From: Climacium dendroides
Taxonomy: Eukaryota > Streptophyta > Bryopsida > Hypnales > Climaciaceae
Direction: 5' to 3'
DNA: 64,000 nt
NCBI GenBank assembly: GCA_950106755.1
Contig: OX467086.1
Location: 21,532,001 to 21,596,000 of the forward strand
The notes beneath the pieces were generated by a model. It saw only the letters and a list, made by a program, of their open reading frames with translations, was not told the DNA's origin and ran no database searches. The stretch's first letter is position 1, and every line of letters begins with the position of its first letter. This document shows positions 14,301-28,600 of the stretch, piece after piece. Made by a program: the position numbers and the translations under genes.

Positions 14301-16458
14301 TATAATCAATTGTTATGCATTACCTTTGAAGGTTGTGTTTTTTTATAAAACCATTTTAAATATAAATAATATAATATATATAAATAGATATTATTTTAAA
14401 ATATGACCCAAACTTCTTTGTATGGAAATTTGGACATTGAAATTGTTGAGCTTTGAAGCACTTTATTTTTAAATTTTTTTATTAATTATTATAAAACAAT
14501 AAATATATAGAATTATACAACATTTATTTATTTATATTATTATTCATGATTATGAATATATTGAAGTAGATGTAAATCAATTTTAATTCTAAACTTTAAT
14601 TTTCTTTAAACTCGTTATTTTACAAAATTATATTTCATTTCTTGATAGAATAAATTACTTAATTTTGAATTAGATGTTAAATTACGGAGGTGAGCCTTTC
14701 ATTTTGTTCAAAAATTAAAAAAAGTTTTAATCCAAAAATGACAAAATCTTTGAGAAACAAAGTCCTAAATACATTTTGATATGAAAAAAATATGATTTCA
14801 GTGATCTATATTAGTATCTTAAATTTTAAATTTTGATGTTATTTGAAAATTTTGTACCAAAATAAATTGTGTTGTAGGCATTTGTAATCTCCAAGATTCT
14901 TGCTCTTCAATAGGTAACAACTTATATTCTTGTCCGGGTTTAGGCAAAAGTGTAGAAAGTGAAGTCTTTAGCCGATTTGAAAATCCCATTTTTTGAGATT
15001 GTTTAAATGGTCGATGAGGATAAGCTTTGGGATGATTATGTTCAGGAGGTCTCCACGATTGTCTAAAAGATCGCCTCCATGGATACATTTGACCTTCAAT
15101 AATTTTTTCCTAAACCAACCTTGACCAATGTGCAATAAATATGTCATATTCTAAATTAAATAAATTTATTTCAATGTATAAAGTACAAATAAAATGGCAT
15201 TTTGAAATCAAAATGTACAATCTCATATTTTTTTGCAATTAACATTTAAAAACCAAGCACAATGATTAACATTGAATCCTTCTTTTAAAATAAGTGACCT
15301 GAGCTAATCTCATAGCCTCGGCCATTTTGTGAGCCTCTTCCATTTGTTTTGCTTTGTCAATTTCTCCGCCCAAATCATAAGGACCATCAAATTCATGCTG
15401 ATCCATAATTACAACATCCTCATCATTTACTTGGATTTCACTAGCAATATGCTCACCTTCATTGACAATTTGTGAATCTTTAATGTCTCCATTAGTTACA
15501 ATTTTTGAGCCTTTTGTTGATGCACTAGAAGGATTTTCAATGCTCAATTTGGTATGACTTTCATCTACAGTGAGTTTAGATTGTCGTTGTTCAACTACTT
15601 CTAGAGAGTCCTCATTCAAAGCTCTCCAACTTGATGTACGTGCTTGAATTTGAGAAAATCTTTTTAAATGTTTGAAAATTTCCTTTGGAACATCAACTTT
15701 TTGACGTAAAGGTTCACAATGAGCTCTTGCAAATTGAGCCCATGGAATACGATCTATAGTCTTTCTATGGTCATGAAGAGGTCGTCTAATGGGATGCCAC
15801 TTTGTTGTTCTTTTTGCTACCCAATCAATAAGACCATCCGTCTACAATTCAAAAAGATTTGATCAATGTTAAGGAATTGTATATAAGGTAGATTGGATTT
15901 AATTTTCTTGGTTCTGTTCCCTTAAAATATCTTTGAATAATTATTTAGGTCAAATATGAATTTTTCAATGTAATTTATTTATTGATGATGTTTTTTTTTT
16001 ATATTAGTACAAACATTGTGAATCCAAATGTAATGTTGTGCATACTACTAGCATGTAAAAACAACTAGAAAAATAATGATAGTTGATATACTATATTCCA
16101 CATATATTCAAAGCATATATGATTTAGAAATTATATAATGATAATATTAATTGATATCATGAAATTAAACTTTATCAAAACAACTTATAACAATTATCAT
16201 TCTAAAATTTTTCTATCATTCACAAAAAAATATAATTGACTAAGGGGTATTGAAACCCTCACGAAGCATCATCAATCCTCTTAAACTTTCAAAACAATGC
16301 ATCATTACATTGACAAATATATACATATATAAACTACAATGATATACATTTACCTTCCATGCATTTGGATCAGGAGGATTTACAATTTTTTGAATTAAAT
16401 TTTTCAATATTTTATTTCCAACTTTGGTGGCAAGTTCTTGATCTATTTGTTCTTCCAT
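4224..16458 (-). CDS. DLEC1: DLEC1/CFAP81-like axonemal ASH-domain protein
   Basis: Homologue of DLEC1 (CFAP81), an Ig-like/ASH-domain protein of the ciliary axoneme; in plants this implies motile sperm. Exons in transcription order (high to low coordinate): 16458-16354, 15841-15299, 15109-14858, 14019-13936, 13813-13690, 13247-13131, 12968-11402, 11172-10795, 10468-9374, 9119-8532, 8187-8065, 7472-6895, 5648-5261, 4871-4659, 4544-4224. All have GT-AG borders and, with one exception, compatible phases, giving about 2,160 aa (human protein about 1,755). The start is the first ATG, with frame MEEQIDQELA. Diagnostic matches to the family are the F-x-NPR segment (exon 4), the DPPIVVFDGF segment (exon 5), FPPLIDFGYCLI (exon 7) and the C-terminal PESGRL...LRGRGSRLVLEGEG region. 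Exon 10 carries a K/E-rich insertion of about 85 residues. The 13690/13247 junction does not keep frame with the splice sites I can see. Confidence 0.85.
7543..8020. mobile_element. MITE-like dispersed repeat in a DLEC1 intron
   Basis: It lies in the intron between exons 7472-6895 and 8187-8065. The two ends are imperfect inverted repeats: the left reads GGTATGTGAGTCTAGAAATG and the reverse complement of the right reads TAGCATGTGAGCTTAGGATC. The interior is a series of short variants of 'CCTATAACATAGGTACCTATAATATAG'-type units. A related sequence occurs inverted at about 30240-30475, so it is dispersed, non-coding and presumably mobile. Confidence 0.55.
8231..8297. repeat. (AT)n microsatellite, about 33 units
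   Basis: An uninterrupted AT dinucleotide tract within the DLEC1-like intron 8188-8531. Shorter AT tracts occur near 9330, 10615 and 13900, also in introns of this gene. Confidence 0.95.
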
Positions 16459-19400
16459 GAGTTTGAAATTTTAAGATCAATCAAATTTTTGTAATTGATG
16501 TAAAAGACATCAATGTTGAAAAAAAGAAGTTTAAAATATTATTTAGAATAAAAGCAACATTTTTTAGAACATGAGATAGAAAGATTGCATCACTTTAAAA
16601 ACCAATATCAATGATAGAATATAGTTCTAGAGTCAAGTTTGAGGTATACATTGATGCATATTAAGTTGACTTGTCAATTTTTGAATGACCATGGATCTTA
16701 TTTGAGACAAAGGTACACAATATACCAACCATAGAAAGTTGAAGTCAAGACTATATTAGAGTCATTTGTGACTTTATAACCTCTTTTTTGAATCCACAAT
16801 GCATTTAGAAATCATAATGCATTGGACTCCATAGATTCAATGTGATAACCATTTTAAGTTTGCCTCATTTTTGTTTGATCTTTCATTGACAATGCATTAG
16901 GTTTCTAGCATTTTGAACACAATCTCCTCAACAAATATGCATTAGGTCGTAATTGTTTGAAGTTTGTTCCATTAAGATAATTCCACTTTTTTTGGAGTAT
17001 TTTGTAAATTTGGTATTTTACAAATTTACAAACTAGACTTCCAATTCTCTTCATGGATTGAAGATTTTGGAAAATTGAAATGTTAAAATTTCAAAACCTT
17101 AAATTTTGAATGATACAAAATATAAAATATAAAATTAAAATCTTATAATTTTTTAGTTTATATTTGTAAAGTTTTAGTGTATATAATTGTAAATTTTATA
17201 AATTTATATTTTTTTGTTAAACTAAAAAAATTTACATACTATGCTTGCTCTTTATGCTATCAACGATGACTAATTGAAGGTTTTAAGACTAACATTAAAA
17301 TAAATTTGTCTATAATATAGAGTAATGTATTTATTTATATTTTTCATTCATGAGCCTAGTGGCTCCAGAGTCAAAGAAAGAATTACATTTGCCAAAAACA
17401 ATGTTTATTGAACTATGGATATTGTTGTCCAGATTTTAGTGTTGTAAAAGGGTTTTGAGTTTCTGTACTGTTGGGAACATGGGAATTGTGCCAAATCAAC
17501 ATATTGATGTGGTAGAGAGACTACTGCCTCAAATAATAATATTTTAAATATTATTAATTATTAATTATTAATTTTTTAAAATATAAAAATATAAAAATAC
17601 AAAAATAATGATAATTTTTTTTAAATATTAATTTTTATTAAGTATTTGATTTTTTAAATATTTAATTTAATATTTATTTTTATTTTAGCTAATAGTATCT
17701 AGTTCACAACTTAGAAAACAAGCCTAAAACAACCTTTTGATGCCCCTGAAAATATCTAATGAACCATTTTGTAGCATCGTGTAAATGTTTAATTACATAT
17801 TCAAAATTTAAACACTATGATCCAAGATAAGAAAGACATTTACTTCAACAAAATGCAACATATGAAGTAGTCACTCAATTCTATTAGAGGTATATGTAAG
17901 GAACAATGGAGTATGGGGGTATATCACAGTAGACAATATGATAATATGTTGTAAAAGGTCATATTGTGTGGTAAGGTAATACTTATCAAATAAACTAGAG
18001 AAGTGCGTTTTGCATATATGATGTTTAGTAAATGCCACATTGAATTTTGTATCAAATTTTAATGTCTATAGTAGTGTTAGTGTTGGTATAGATGATGTCA
18101 TAGTAAATTAGAAGATGAAGGGGATCAAGGGCAAAGGATAGTAGAGAAATTGATTGGTTTGCAAGAAGTGGGTGACACCATTGCTATAAATATTTTTTTT
18201 TACCAACATTGACCTATCATAAAAATTAGAGAAGAAGGGGACTTATGCAATGGACATTGTTCCCACTAATCCATAGAGCTTCTTAGGATGATGAAGAATA
18301 CCAAAGAATTCGGAAAAATCTACAAGAAAACTTGAATTAGCCCAAGTTGCATAATGATAGAAAATTATGTATTGTCATGTGGAAAGACAAAAATTGGCAT
18401 TTTTTTTATTAACCCATCAAAGGCCTATGACATTTCTACATGAAGTAGTTGAGTTACTTCATTGTTGTAGAACAAATCATTTTCTAGTGAAAACATCTCT
18501 AGTGCATGGAGTACACAACATTTATAAGTGAGGTAAATGTAGCTAATTAATTGAAAGGTAGTTATACTTATCAAGTTAGAAGTCACAAATGGTGGCATTG
18601 CCTACTTTTCTTGTTGGATACATTATAGTGAATACTTGGCTTATGTGCAAAGTCATATTGAAGCAATAGTCTTGTGAGAAGGAGTGTCTCAAACATTACA
18701 AATTCTACTTGAAAATGTGCACAACAATGACTAAAAGATGGGCAGGTAGAAAGAACTTAGTATCCTTGTTTTTGAAGAATGAGGCATGTATTTATTGTCC
18801 TACTAAAATTCACCTCTACAAACAATGTGTTTATTGCAATAAATGGACAAATCTTTTTTGCCCATGATACTCATATCAATAGCAATATTTATAAGGAAAT
18901 GCTATGAGAAACTACATCATTCAATAAACAATGGTCAATGATTTTGGTAAAGCATATACAACTTTGTGTTACACAGTTGTATATGAATCATGCATTTTAT
19001 CGTAAACAATTGGTTGTAAGTTTGATGTCATTATAAACACAGTCACGTTTTATTTTAGAAAACTTATTTATCTTTGAAATGGACAAAAGCTTGCATAATT
19101 TTCTTGGATGTTTTATGGAATGGTGAATGACCAATTTGATTTTGGCAACAATTCCTTGTGAGGATTGGGGCGACACAAACAACCATGAAGAATTGCTATT
19201 AAATGGTAGAGAAAAGACAGGGCTACAACAAAATTGCAACTAATTGAACGAAGGAGCTAGTAGTAGGTGAAAGAAATGGCAACCATACATTGACAACAAT
19301 TGCAAAGCAATTGTGGAGTGGTTGTTTTCTTCCACCAAAGCTACTTCCCATGTTTGAATTGGGCATCAATTTCCAAATGGTTTGGTCCCATACCTACCAC

Positions 19401-22257
19401 TATAGCCTCTTAGCAAATTTGTTGGAAGACATGGTAGAAATTGAGTGGTTTACTTGAAAAGGTAAAAAGAGACTTTTGGCATTTTAGAGAAGGAGGCCCA
19501 AATCTAGAAGGGTTGCCCTTTGCCATGTATCTTTGGCTTTGGGTAGAAAAATACTCCATTTTTAAGGGAAGCCTACAATTGCAAGCTTTATAAAAAAAAT
19601 TATTCAAAAAATTATGATTCTTGTTGAATGCAATTTGAATATGTTTGTTTAAATTGAAGACCCCAATGCCTTCATTTGATTTTTTCTAAAGTCTAAAGAA
19701 AAATTGCAAAGTCCAATTTAGATTTTTTTAATTTAAAAATTCTAAATTTCTATCTTCTATATGAATTTTTCTTGATCCATGTGATGAAATCTTCCTAATT
19801 TTTTTAGTAGTTATTGTTGTCTTAACAAACAATAAAATTCTACAGTTGGATGCAAGAAAATCTTTTTTTGTTTTATTTGCTATAAAAAAAAGTAAAAAAT
19901 GCTTAGTGTGAGTTGTTTTAGAATGTCTCCCCCCCCTCCAACATTTAGGGATCAAGTAAATGCACTAAAATAAGTTCACTAATTTTATCTATTAATTTCT
20001 CAATGTAAAAGACAACAAAAGTTTTTGAAGCAATTGTAGCTTTACTTCATATTGTCTCAAAATTCCATAGCTTTAGTTCAATGATTGCTCAACTACACCT
20101 TATATTTTTTTATATACTCAAATTTTAGATAATTTTTAGTTTTTAAATTATTAACCTATCTACATTTATAAAATGCCCAAAATCTACCACCTTAATTTTA
20201 AATTATAGATTTTTTATTTTTTGTAATTTTTTGTAAAATCTACATTTTATACATTCACATTCATAGCTTTTAAGAATTAAAGGTTTTGAAATTTGAACAT
20301 TTGAAAAGCCCAAAATCTTCCATTGATTACTAATACTTAGAAAATAATAAAGTTTGAGTAAGTACTTATATTTATACTTGCAAGATGGACAATCTTTATT
20401 TTATTTTAATATATTTATATATATAATTAAATATATGATTTGAACTAATTTTGATAAATATTTATAAATTAAAAAAAAATCAATCAAAACTAAAGTATAA
20501 ATTGATGTATTTATGTTTTTTTAGATCAAATTTTAATAGACCATATGGTCTTTTTTTATTAATGAAGTTCACAACATTTTTTGAAATAAGACTTTTAGTA
20601 CATTTACAACCACACTAGTGACATCACTCAAATAAGACTTTTAAGGATCAAATAAATGTGACAACCACACTAGTGACATGCACTCAAGAATAGATAAGAA
20701 ATTGATTTTTCAACATACTTAGAGTTACTTCATCCATTGTGTGTAGTTCTCACCATAATATTTTAAAAACATGCATAATCCATCTAGTGGACTCCAAGAC
20801 TTTTAGGGGTTAGTCACTAAAATCCCAAGTATCTTTTTAGGATATATTTAAAGGTTGGGACAAGTTCCTATGATTTCAATTTTTTGACATGATTGTTTGA
20901 ATTTGTTTTGGGTGATAGAATAACAAAGTAGTTTTTTGGAAGTACTATTTATATTTCAATAGGTGCTTGAGAGCAAAAGTTATGCCACCCTAAGTTCAAT
21001 TTTTATTTTTTTTTAGATTTATTTTTTCTACATGGAAGTTTGTGATTCATTCCATTTGGACTAGTGATGTGAAAGTTACAGAGTTTCTTGTATTGTAGGC
21101 AATCATTGCATCTTCTTAAGAAAAAAACCTATTGGATCTATTTTTGAATTCAATTTTCACAATTTAAAAAAAATAAGTTTCATAAGTTTCAATTCCCTTA
21201 CTAAAACAATCTCACTATTGGGATTAGTGTATTTCAATTCCAGATTAGAGATATTAAAATTTTTGTTTTTATTCCTTGCAATAGAGATGGTAATTTTGAG
21301 TGTTTTTGATGAAAAGAAGACCTTGGGACTTCAGGAGTTAATGCACGATGTGTAACTTTAGGCTATTAGTCCATGTTTATTTTCTAAAGCAATTTAAATT
21401 AAGAATTCTTTCCAAAAAATAATTGTATATAAGAATATTCTAGTGGTTCAACCATTGCAATATTTGCAACAATAATTGTTGCATAATATTTTTTAGTTCA
21501 CAAGATAGAAATGGATTTTAAATTCAAGAGTGTTTTTTTTTTTATCAATTGTTATAAATAATGATGAACACATAATCATCCTAATGATTGGATAAAATTA
21601 TAACAATAAGTCATGATACTTTGCAATAAATATAATACTAGTAGTACAACCATTGCATCATTTATAGCAACATCCTTGTGTTATCTTATGTTTCCTCAAA
21701 AGTTTTTTCAAACCAAATTTTGAAGTGAATATTGCTTCCAAATATTAGATGAGCTAATGTCATCTAAAATTGTAACAAGTCATATCATTGTACACTAAAA
21801 ATACTAATAGTGCAACAATTGCAACCATGCACTTGTTGCATAAGAAACATATATTTTCAAAAAGTACATTTAAAATCCATTTTAGACTAGAGTGCTTCCA
21901 AATTTTCTATGAAAATTTGCAAGGACCAATACATGACTATCCAAATGCATGAATTTGTAAGAATGGGCCATATTATTGTGCACTTTATGTAATAGATAGA
22001 GACATAATATTTTCTATAATATGTTAGAACTAGTTTTAGAATTAGATTTTAAACAAGTTTTAGAGTGCTTGTAAATATTGGATGAAAACGTGAGAGGATG
22101 AATACGAGACCATCCAAATGGATGAATACTTAATTCGATAGATACCCGTCTTGATGCTGGTACCGGAGGGGAACGGGTATAAGCCTAGTCTTCAACGGTT
22201 CCTACGACAAACGTCTGGCACAAAGACGCTGAGCTTCAAGCAATAGAAGAGCTCGCC
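16459..22257. other. Intergenic region between divergent genes
   Basis: This 5.8-kb AT-rich region separates the minus-strand DLEC1-like gene from the plus-strand dehydrogenase gene. Only short open frames are present and none shows a recognisable domain. A simple AT-rich tract with repeated ATTATTAATT lies near 17530-17600. The DNA becomes GC-richer after about 22140, which fits the proximal promoter and leader of the dehydrogenase gene. Confidence 0.5.
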
Positions 22258-25200
22258 ATGGCCAGCATTCTGCTGCGATGCTCATCTGCGAGACTGCGTC
22301 TTCTTGCTCACCGCTCTTGCATTCCTCGCTCGCAATTCCAATTCTGCTCGTTGATCCATCGCCGTTTCATTCACTCCGCCCCAGTTTGTTGTTCCGCAGG
22401 TGACATTAGCTGACGAATTCTTAGTTGTGGGTTGGGCGTTCCCGATTACGAATTTGAAACTAGAGTTCTGATTGTGTAAATTCAATTGTGTGGTTGCGTT
22501 AGGGTCATTTCGAATGTCTTTGGTTGTTTTGAAAACTGCTGAATTTTTCAGTTTTGGGGTGTAATTTAGAGGCGTTAGTTTTGAGCTTTGTGGGGGTTTA
22601 GGTGATTGGTACTGCTGAGTGCTGTGCATTGATTGGAATTGTGTTTTAGTGTGAATTGAAGCTTCGTTAGTTGTGTTTCAGGTTGTAGCACTGAGACTGA
22701 GACAGCGGTGAAGCTGGGTATGGCGCACATTGAGAAAGGGGTTGTTGCTGGTCGAACAAAAGTCGGGTACATATCACCTTGATTACAATTGTCTCATGCC
22801 TTTGTGACCGAGTAGACTTCCGTGAACCCCTAAATTTCTGTTGAGCATCGAATGAAACTTAGATGATCTATTGTATATGGCTTTTAAAACGTTTTTGAAG
22901 GTGATACAAAACAGGAAATGTCAAGCAGGATTTGAGAAAAATATGACTGTTTTAGTTAATTTAATTCCAATTGCAAGTTTAGTGAATGGGGGGGCTTCTA
23001 AATTGTGATAATTGGGGCGTATGGCGCAGATGGATAGGCACAGGAGTGATGGGACAAGCCATGTGTGGTCACATTCTGGACGCTGGCTTCTCTCTTACCG
23101 TTTTCAATCGCACTGCCAGGTGAGATCAGAAGTTTTGGAATTTCACCCTTTTATTTTTATTTTTATTTTATTTTATTTATAAATTTCATATTTGAATTAA
23201 TGAATTTAGTGAAGCCTGCAAAAAAACTTTCTGGTTCTATATATATCTTTGGTGAGGTACTTTGTAACCTTGTCTAACTGGAGTCTTGCAGATATATGTT
23301 TGAAATATTTGGACAGCATTGGAGCTAGGTTCTGATCTCTTATGCGTGGTTCATGTTCTTTGAAAGCAGTAAAGCCGAGGGACTATGTAAGAAAGGTGCA
23401 GTTATGGCAGACTCCCCAAGTGCTGTTGCTGAAAATAGCGATGTAGTCTTCACAATCGTGGGGTGAGTTGTTTTATTGCTATGTTCTCTCTATTTTTGAT
23501 ATAGTGCAGTATTTGTATTACTACGGTTTCTACCTTACTTTCTACCGTGTTGTGACGAGACACCAACTTTTGGGGTTGACAGATATCCAGCTGACGTGCT
23601 GGAAGTGATTCTGGGAGAAAACGGAATTTTGAGCAGTCTTCGTCCAGGTGGAATTGTACGTATATCACCTATAACAAGAACTGTGATGTTCGAGGAGTTT
23701 TTGAGTTCTACGTGCTTTTATACTTCTGCTTACTAACATTGTAGCAATCTACAAGGCAGCAGGGCAGAAGCCTGTGAGCTCTGCTGTTTGCAATGCCTAA
23801 ATAAATTCTGGTCCAATATTGTCAGGTGGTTGACATGACGACAAGTGAGCCATCTCTGGCTCGTGAGATCTTCGCTGTCGCCCAACAGAAGTAAGTCCGC
23901 TCAATTACTGGAGATAAATTCTTGCATTTTAGTATTTTTTCAAACTGTACCCCTCTTGATGTACTGGGCTACGTTAACTGATGGTTTGGGCGACAGAGGG
24001 TGTGATGCAGTTGATGCACCTGTGTCAGGGGGAGATAAAGGAGCTAAAACAGGGACTCTTGCAATTATGGCTGGAGGTCAACAAGATACGGTAATTCATA
24101 TTAATGGATGGTGTACTCAGATTCGAAATTATTAGTCTGTCTCATTTAGTAAGGCACTTCTACTGTTTTTCCTCTGATGAGGCTATTTGAAGAAGAGCCG
24201 TGCGGTACCCATTTCATGCTACATAACAGGAATCTGCATTGACTATTCGTGTCTATTTTGACTTCAGTTCTTTGCAAACAAGATTCCTAAGCCAATGACG
24301 CAAGACGCTTTTGATTTGATTGAGTCTTATATTCGATTTTGCAGGTTAGCATGTTGGCACCACTGTTTAAATGCATGGGTTCTGTAACATACATGGGCCC
24401 TGCAGGGAGTGGACAAAGCTGCAAACTTGCCAATCAGGTAAGTTGTGACCACTCTCTTCGATCATTCTGCGTCTCTTTCCGCAGTCCATAATCCTTCGGT
24501 CGAGGCATTCTTGGTATCAGATGGTTGATTTCTTGTTGTTTTGAATTCTCATTTTCAGGTTACTATTGCCTCTACAATGGTGGGCTTAGTGGAGGTAAAT
24601 GATTTTCCCGCTTGACTCAAGATAAGAGATGTTTACCATTCATTAATTAAGTATATTTCCATTTCAACAGTACCACTGAGCTTCAAAAATAATACTTTCC
24701 TATCGTTCATCAACTCGAGTATTCGTTGAAAAGAGTCGTTGGTGAATTTCATTTTATGGAGATGCTCTTATTCTCCAAGTCATTCACTAGCAACTTCTGA
24801 GCAAGGCCTAGGTACCCTCAACTTCAGAAACCACGGTGATTATGGCAAACTTGGCCACTGAATAACCTCGGACATGGAATCTGTAATAATAATGCCATAA
24901 AATTGTTACTACTTGTACAGAAAAGTGCAGTTGTTTAGTATGATAACAAAAGATGGAACAAATTATTACTTGGATTGTAAATGATTACTAATCTGATGAA
25001 CCTGAATCTGGCAGGGGATGTTGTATGCACATAAAGCTGGGCTGGATGTGACCACGTAAGTAACAGTCTCACCATTTACAGAGCCTCGATAATTATGACA
25101 TAGCAGTGCTTTCGCTCAAGTGCATCATCCCATTTTTTCCTTCTGTTTTGACTAGGCCCAATAACTGCATCACTCGAAAGCCATTAAGTTGGAACTGCTG

Positions 25201-26223
25201 AGTGCACAAAGGAGTCCAAGAAATATCATTTCTCTAAATTTTCTACTTCGCCTTTTGATTTAGGTATTTGCAAGCAATAGCTGGGGGTGCAGCTGGATCA
25301 AAATCCTTGGAGTTGTATGCTGGTCGCATTCAGGACCGCGATTTTGCTCCAGGTCGACATAATATTCCGTTTGAACTCTCTATACTGTGGATGCGCCTCT
25401 CTTTTTATTTATTTATTTATATACCTCGACTTCTCTATGCTGCAATTTGATCCTCATCCTGATGCTTCCAGGCAGTCAGGTAGATGTGCGTCACTTTGAA
25501 CACGTGTAATATTTGGGAGATTGCTATAGAGCCGTGGAGTGATCTTTTGGGCAAATTTGTTGAAGTCAAACTTTTATCACTACCGTTCGTAAAAGTTTCT
25601 TAGGCAATTCAAAGTCAGAGTTGGTAGACCACTGCAAGTGACAGTGAATAAAACCCCATTTCCATTCAATGATTATGGCCATTGACATCAGCTGAGTCAT
25701 CTTTACACGTACCAAGAAGTCCAACCACTTATATGAATATATGAAATGCTGTTGGTAATATGTAATAACTGATCGACCAGTGTAGGAGAGACTCAGGTTA
25801 CTAATGATTTTTGATGCCGCCTACCTTATGTGTAATCTTTATTTTGCCAATGTTCTGTGGCGTCTTTGCATACAGGCTTTTATGTGAACCATTTTGTGAA
25901 GGATTTAGGTATCGCATTGGAGGAATGCAAGCAAATGGGGCTTGCTTTACCAGGGCTAGCACTTGTAAGCCTTTCAATCCATTTCTGTTTCACTCTGATT
26001 GCGTAGTTGACATCAATCACTTCTGGATCACCCTCCGGCTGTATCTGCACGTCTATCAAGTTCAAATTCTATCACGTTCTTAAAATCTGTTGAACCTGTG
26101 CAGGCACAGCAGCTGTATGTGTCCTTGAAGGCACATGATGATGGCAACCTCGGTACACAAAGCTTAATCAAAGCTCTGGAGAGACTAAACAACCTCACAT
26201 TACCACAAAAAATCTCAGCGTAG
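22258..26223 (+). CDS. Mitochondrial 3-hydroxyisobutyrate dehydrogenase-like protein
   Basis: NAD(P)-dependent beta-hydroxyacid dehydrogenase most like plant '3-hydroxyisobutyrate dehydrogenase-like' proteins (Arabidopsis At4g29120 group). Thirteen exons, all GT-AG and phase-consistent, give 369 aa: 22258-22399, 22682-22766, 23030-23119, 23370-23462, 23583-23655, 23826-23890, 23997-24090, 24345-24437, 24559-24594, 25015-25055, 25264-25352, 25876-25964, 26104-26223. Exon 1 encodes an Arg/Ser/Leu-rich, acid-free segment typical of a mitochondrial presequence. The Rossmann motif GWIGTGVMG follows at about residues 75-83, the substrate-binding DAPVSGG segment at about 188-194, and the catalytic lysine is in [11 protein letters not shown] (about K241). 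The C-terminal half has the conserved [11 protein letters not shown] and LPGLALAQQLY segments. Exact substrate is uncertain; valine catabolism or glyoxylate/succinic-semialdehyde reduction are family possibilities. Confidence 0.93.
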
Positions 26224-26476
26224 GTAATTGTTACGACCTGATCTCCAACTGATTCTTGGGGATCTATGGCCCCGTCCGTGGCATGATCCTAATTAATGTG
26301 ATGCCTGTCTCTTGCCTCAAAATCCTCTTTGCAAGAGATGTCAGTATGGATTGGAAGAGCTTCTTTCTTGACATACAATAACCGCATGACCTGTACTGGT
26401 TCATTTTGTATACAATTCCTTGGTCTTTCTCTCACAACTAACGTAGACACGTAGGTAGTTACATGGAGAGAACTGC

Positions 26477-26580
26477 GGTACCTTTGTGTCGGTACCTTTG
26501 TGTCGGTATGTTTTACGGTACCTTTGTGTGTGCAAGATATAAAGTAAACTTGAAATTTGTAAACTTGAAATTTGTAAACC
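26477..26580. repeat. Short tandem repeats
   Basis: Three near-copies of GGTACCTTTGTGT occur between about 26477 and 26531, followed by two copies of AAACTTGAAATTTGTA at about 26546-26580. Confidence 0.8.
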
Positions 26581-28576
26581 TATACACGTAGAACTTTGTG
26601 CATTACTTGTAGTAATGGAGTTTGTAGGGGGCATTCTAGGTGGCAAATTTGAAGGACATTCTCTGCTAGTGTTGGAAGTAGACATTTGTTAGGTGGCCAT
26701 TCATTACACCTCTTTGACATGCATAAACCTCTCTTGTGTAAAGTCCTAATACCATGCATTAAGAGAGGTTCTGCTTGTATTTGAGAAACGAAGAAAGTTT
26801 CTTGTCTTAAGTAATGATGTGTGGTTTTAAGTTTGGTAATTATCACTTGGTAGTTGGTATATTTTTAAAAAAATATTTGAAAATGAAATTTAGTGGGATA
26901 TTACGGTATCTTTGTCTAAGTAGACACTTGTTCTTGATTCCACTTTCTTATTGAGGATATGTTTTAAATTTTATACAAGTACAATTATGTTTGCAAATGA
27001 AAGAGAATTACAATGCAAATCTTTTGATTCAAATCTTTTTGACATTGGACTAAGTGAATTTACCAAAGTCACTTTATATTCCAAATTTTGAATTAGCAAA
27101 AGTTGAAAATTTATTCCATTGTATAGAGTATTAGTTTATACAAAAATTAAATTTTGTAGTGACATTAATTTTGAGCCTTTACTAGTATGATGTACCATAA
27201 GTGATTAGCCTTGACAAAATGCCTCAATTCTTGTTCTACACCTAAAAAGTATGTTCTAAAAAAATAATATAAGTTTATAGTTTATCAATTAGAAAAAATT
27301 AGCGTTTGAAAAATTCACAAAATTATTCTAAAGCAACATGAAAATTTTTAACCTCTAAATGTTTGAGGCTTTTTTCTTGAGCTTTTTAGAATTTGTTCTA
27401 AATTGGACAAAAAGCTAACATTTTGATAAGTTTTAATAATTTAAAAAAAATTAAAATTGTAATTGCACAAATTCAAACTAGACACGTTAGAATCACATGG
27501 GAAAAGAAAACACAACAATATCATTTAGGGATTGAAAGACTATAACATTTAATCATGAAAGTATTAAAATTTTGAAAATGATTTGAAGTCTTTCAATCCA
27601 AATTTAAAAAATTGGTCACCAAAAAACATGAGGTTAGAGATCATAACCACTTATATTGTCAAACTCTTTCTCTAAATATCGTGGTCAAAGAAATCAAGTC
27701 CAAAGAATGAAAATTATTTTTAATCTTTGAAGTCCCATTGTCATTATGTTTACGAAGGATAAAATGGATTTGGGGTAGATTCCTACAATCTCAATTTTTG
27801 TTGTGATTTAATTTATTTTTCTTTTAATTTAAAATAACACATTAGCTTTTTAGAAGTATCATTTTCATTTCAATCATTGACTAATAAAAAAAAAGTTATG
27901 CTATCCTAAGTAAAAATTAGAATTTGTTAGGTAGCAAAAGAAATTTACAAAAACTACTTGAAATAAAATTTATAAAATTTGTTTCTTATAGATTATATAT
28001 TTGTTTACAAGAAAAGCTTTAATTCACACCATTTGGATTAGTACTATGAAGGTTATATGGAGTTTCTTGTTTTGTGGACAATCATGGCATTTTCTTGAAA
28101 AATAATGTATTATAGGTGATGATTGCAAGAAACACTTGTACTATTTTTTGTCAAACCTTACATGTTGATTTGGTTTTTAGTCATAGCTTTTGTGTTTTGA
28201 TTTCAAATAACTCAAGATTTATAGGTAAGGTACTCATGACTATTATACACCGTGACTAATTTTTTCGCATTCTTCAAAAAGAGACCAATTATTGACCAAA
28301 AATAGCCTCAATTTTTGTCACACTTGCCACTTGGGTTGAAGGTGGAGGGTAGTACTATTAGGTTGTTGAAAGAAACACTTGTTCCTATTTTTGTCCCCTT
28401 GGCTTTGGATAGTTGGATTTCTACACATAACTTTTGTGTTGTATCTTTGTTTTCTATGAAATTTGACATGAAGGTACATGTGGTAGTTATAGACATTAAA
28501 TTAATTTTTTTAATTTAAAAAAATTAATTTATTATTTTTTAACTACTCCAATTGGATGTATATCATGGCCAATTTG

Positions 28577-28600
28577 TGGGGGGGGGGAAGAGGGGGGGGG
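28577..28600 (+). repeat. Two long G runs (G10 and G9)
   Basis: A run of ten G residues, the spacer AAGA, and a run of nine G residues in an otherwise AT-rich stretch. It could form G-quadruplex structure or be a slippage-prone mononucleotide site. Confidence 0.85.
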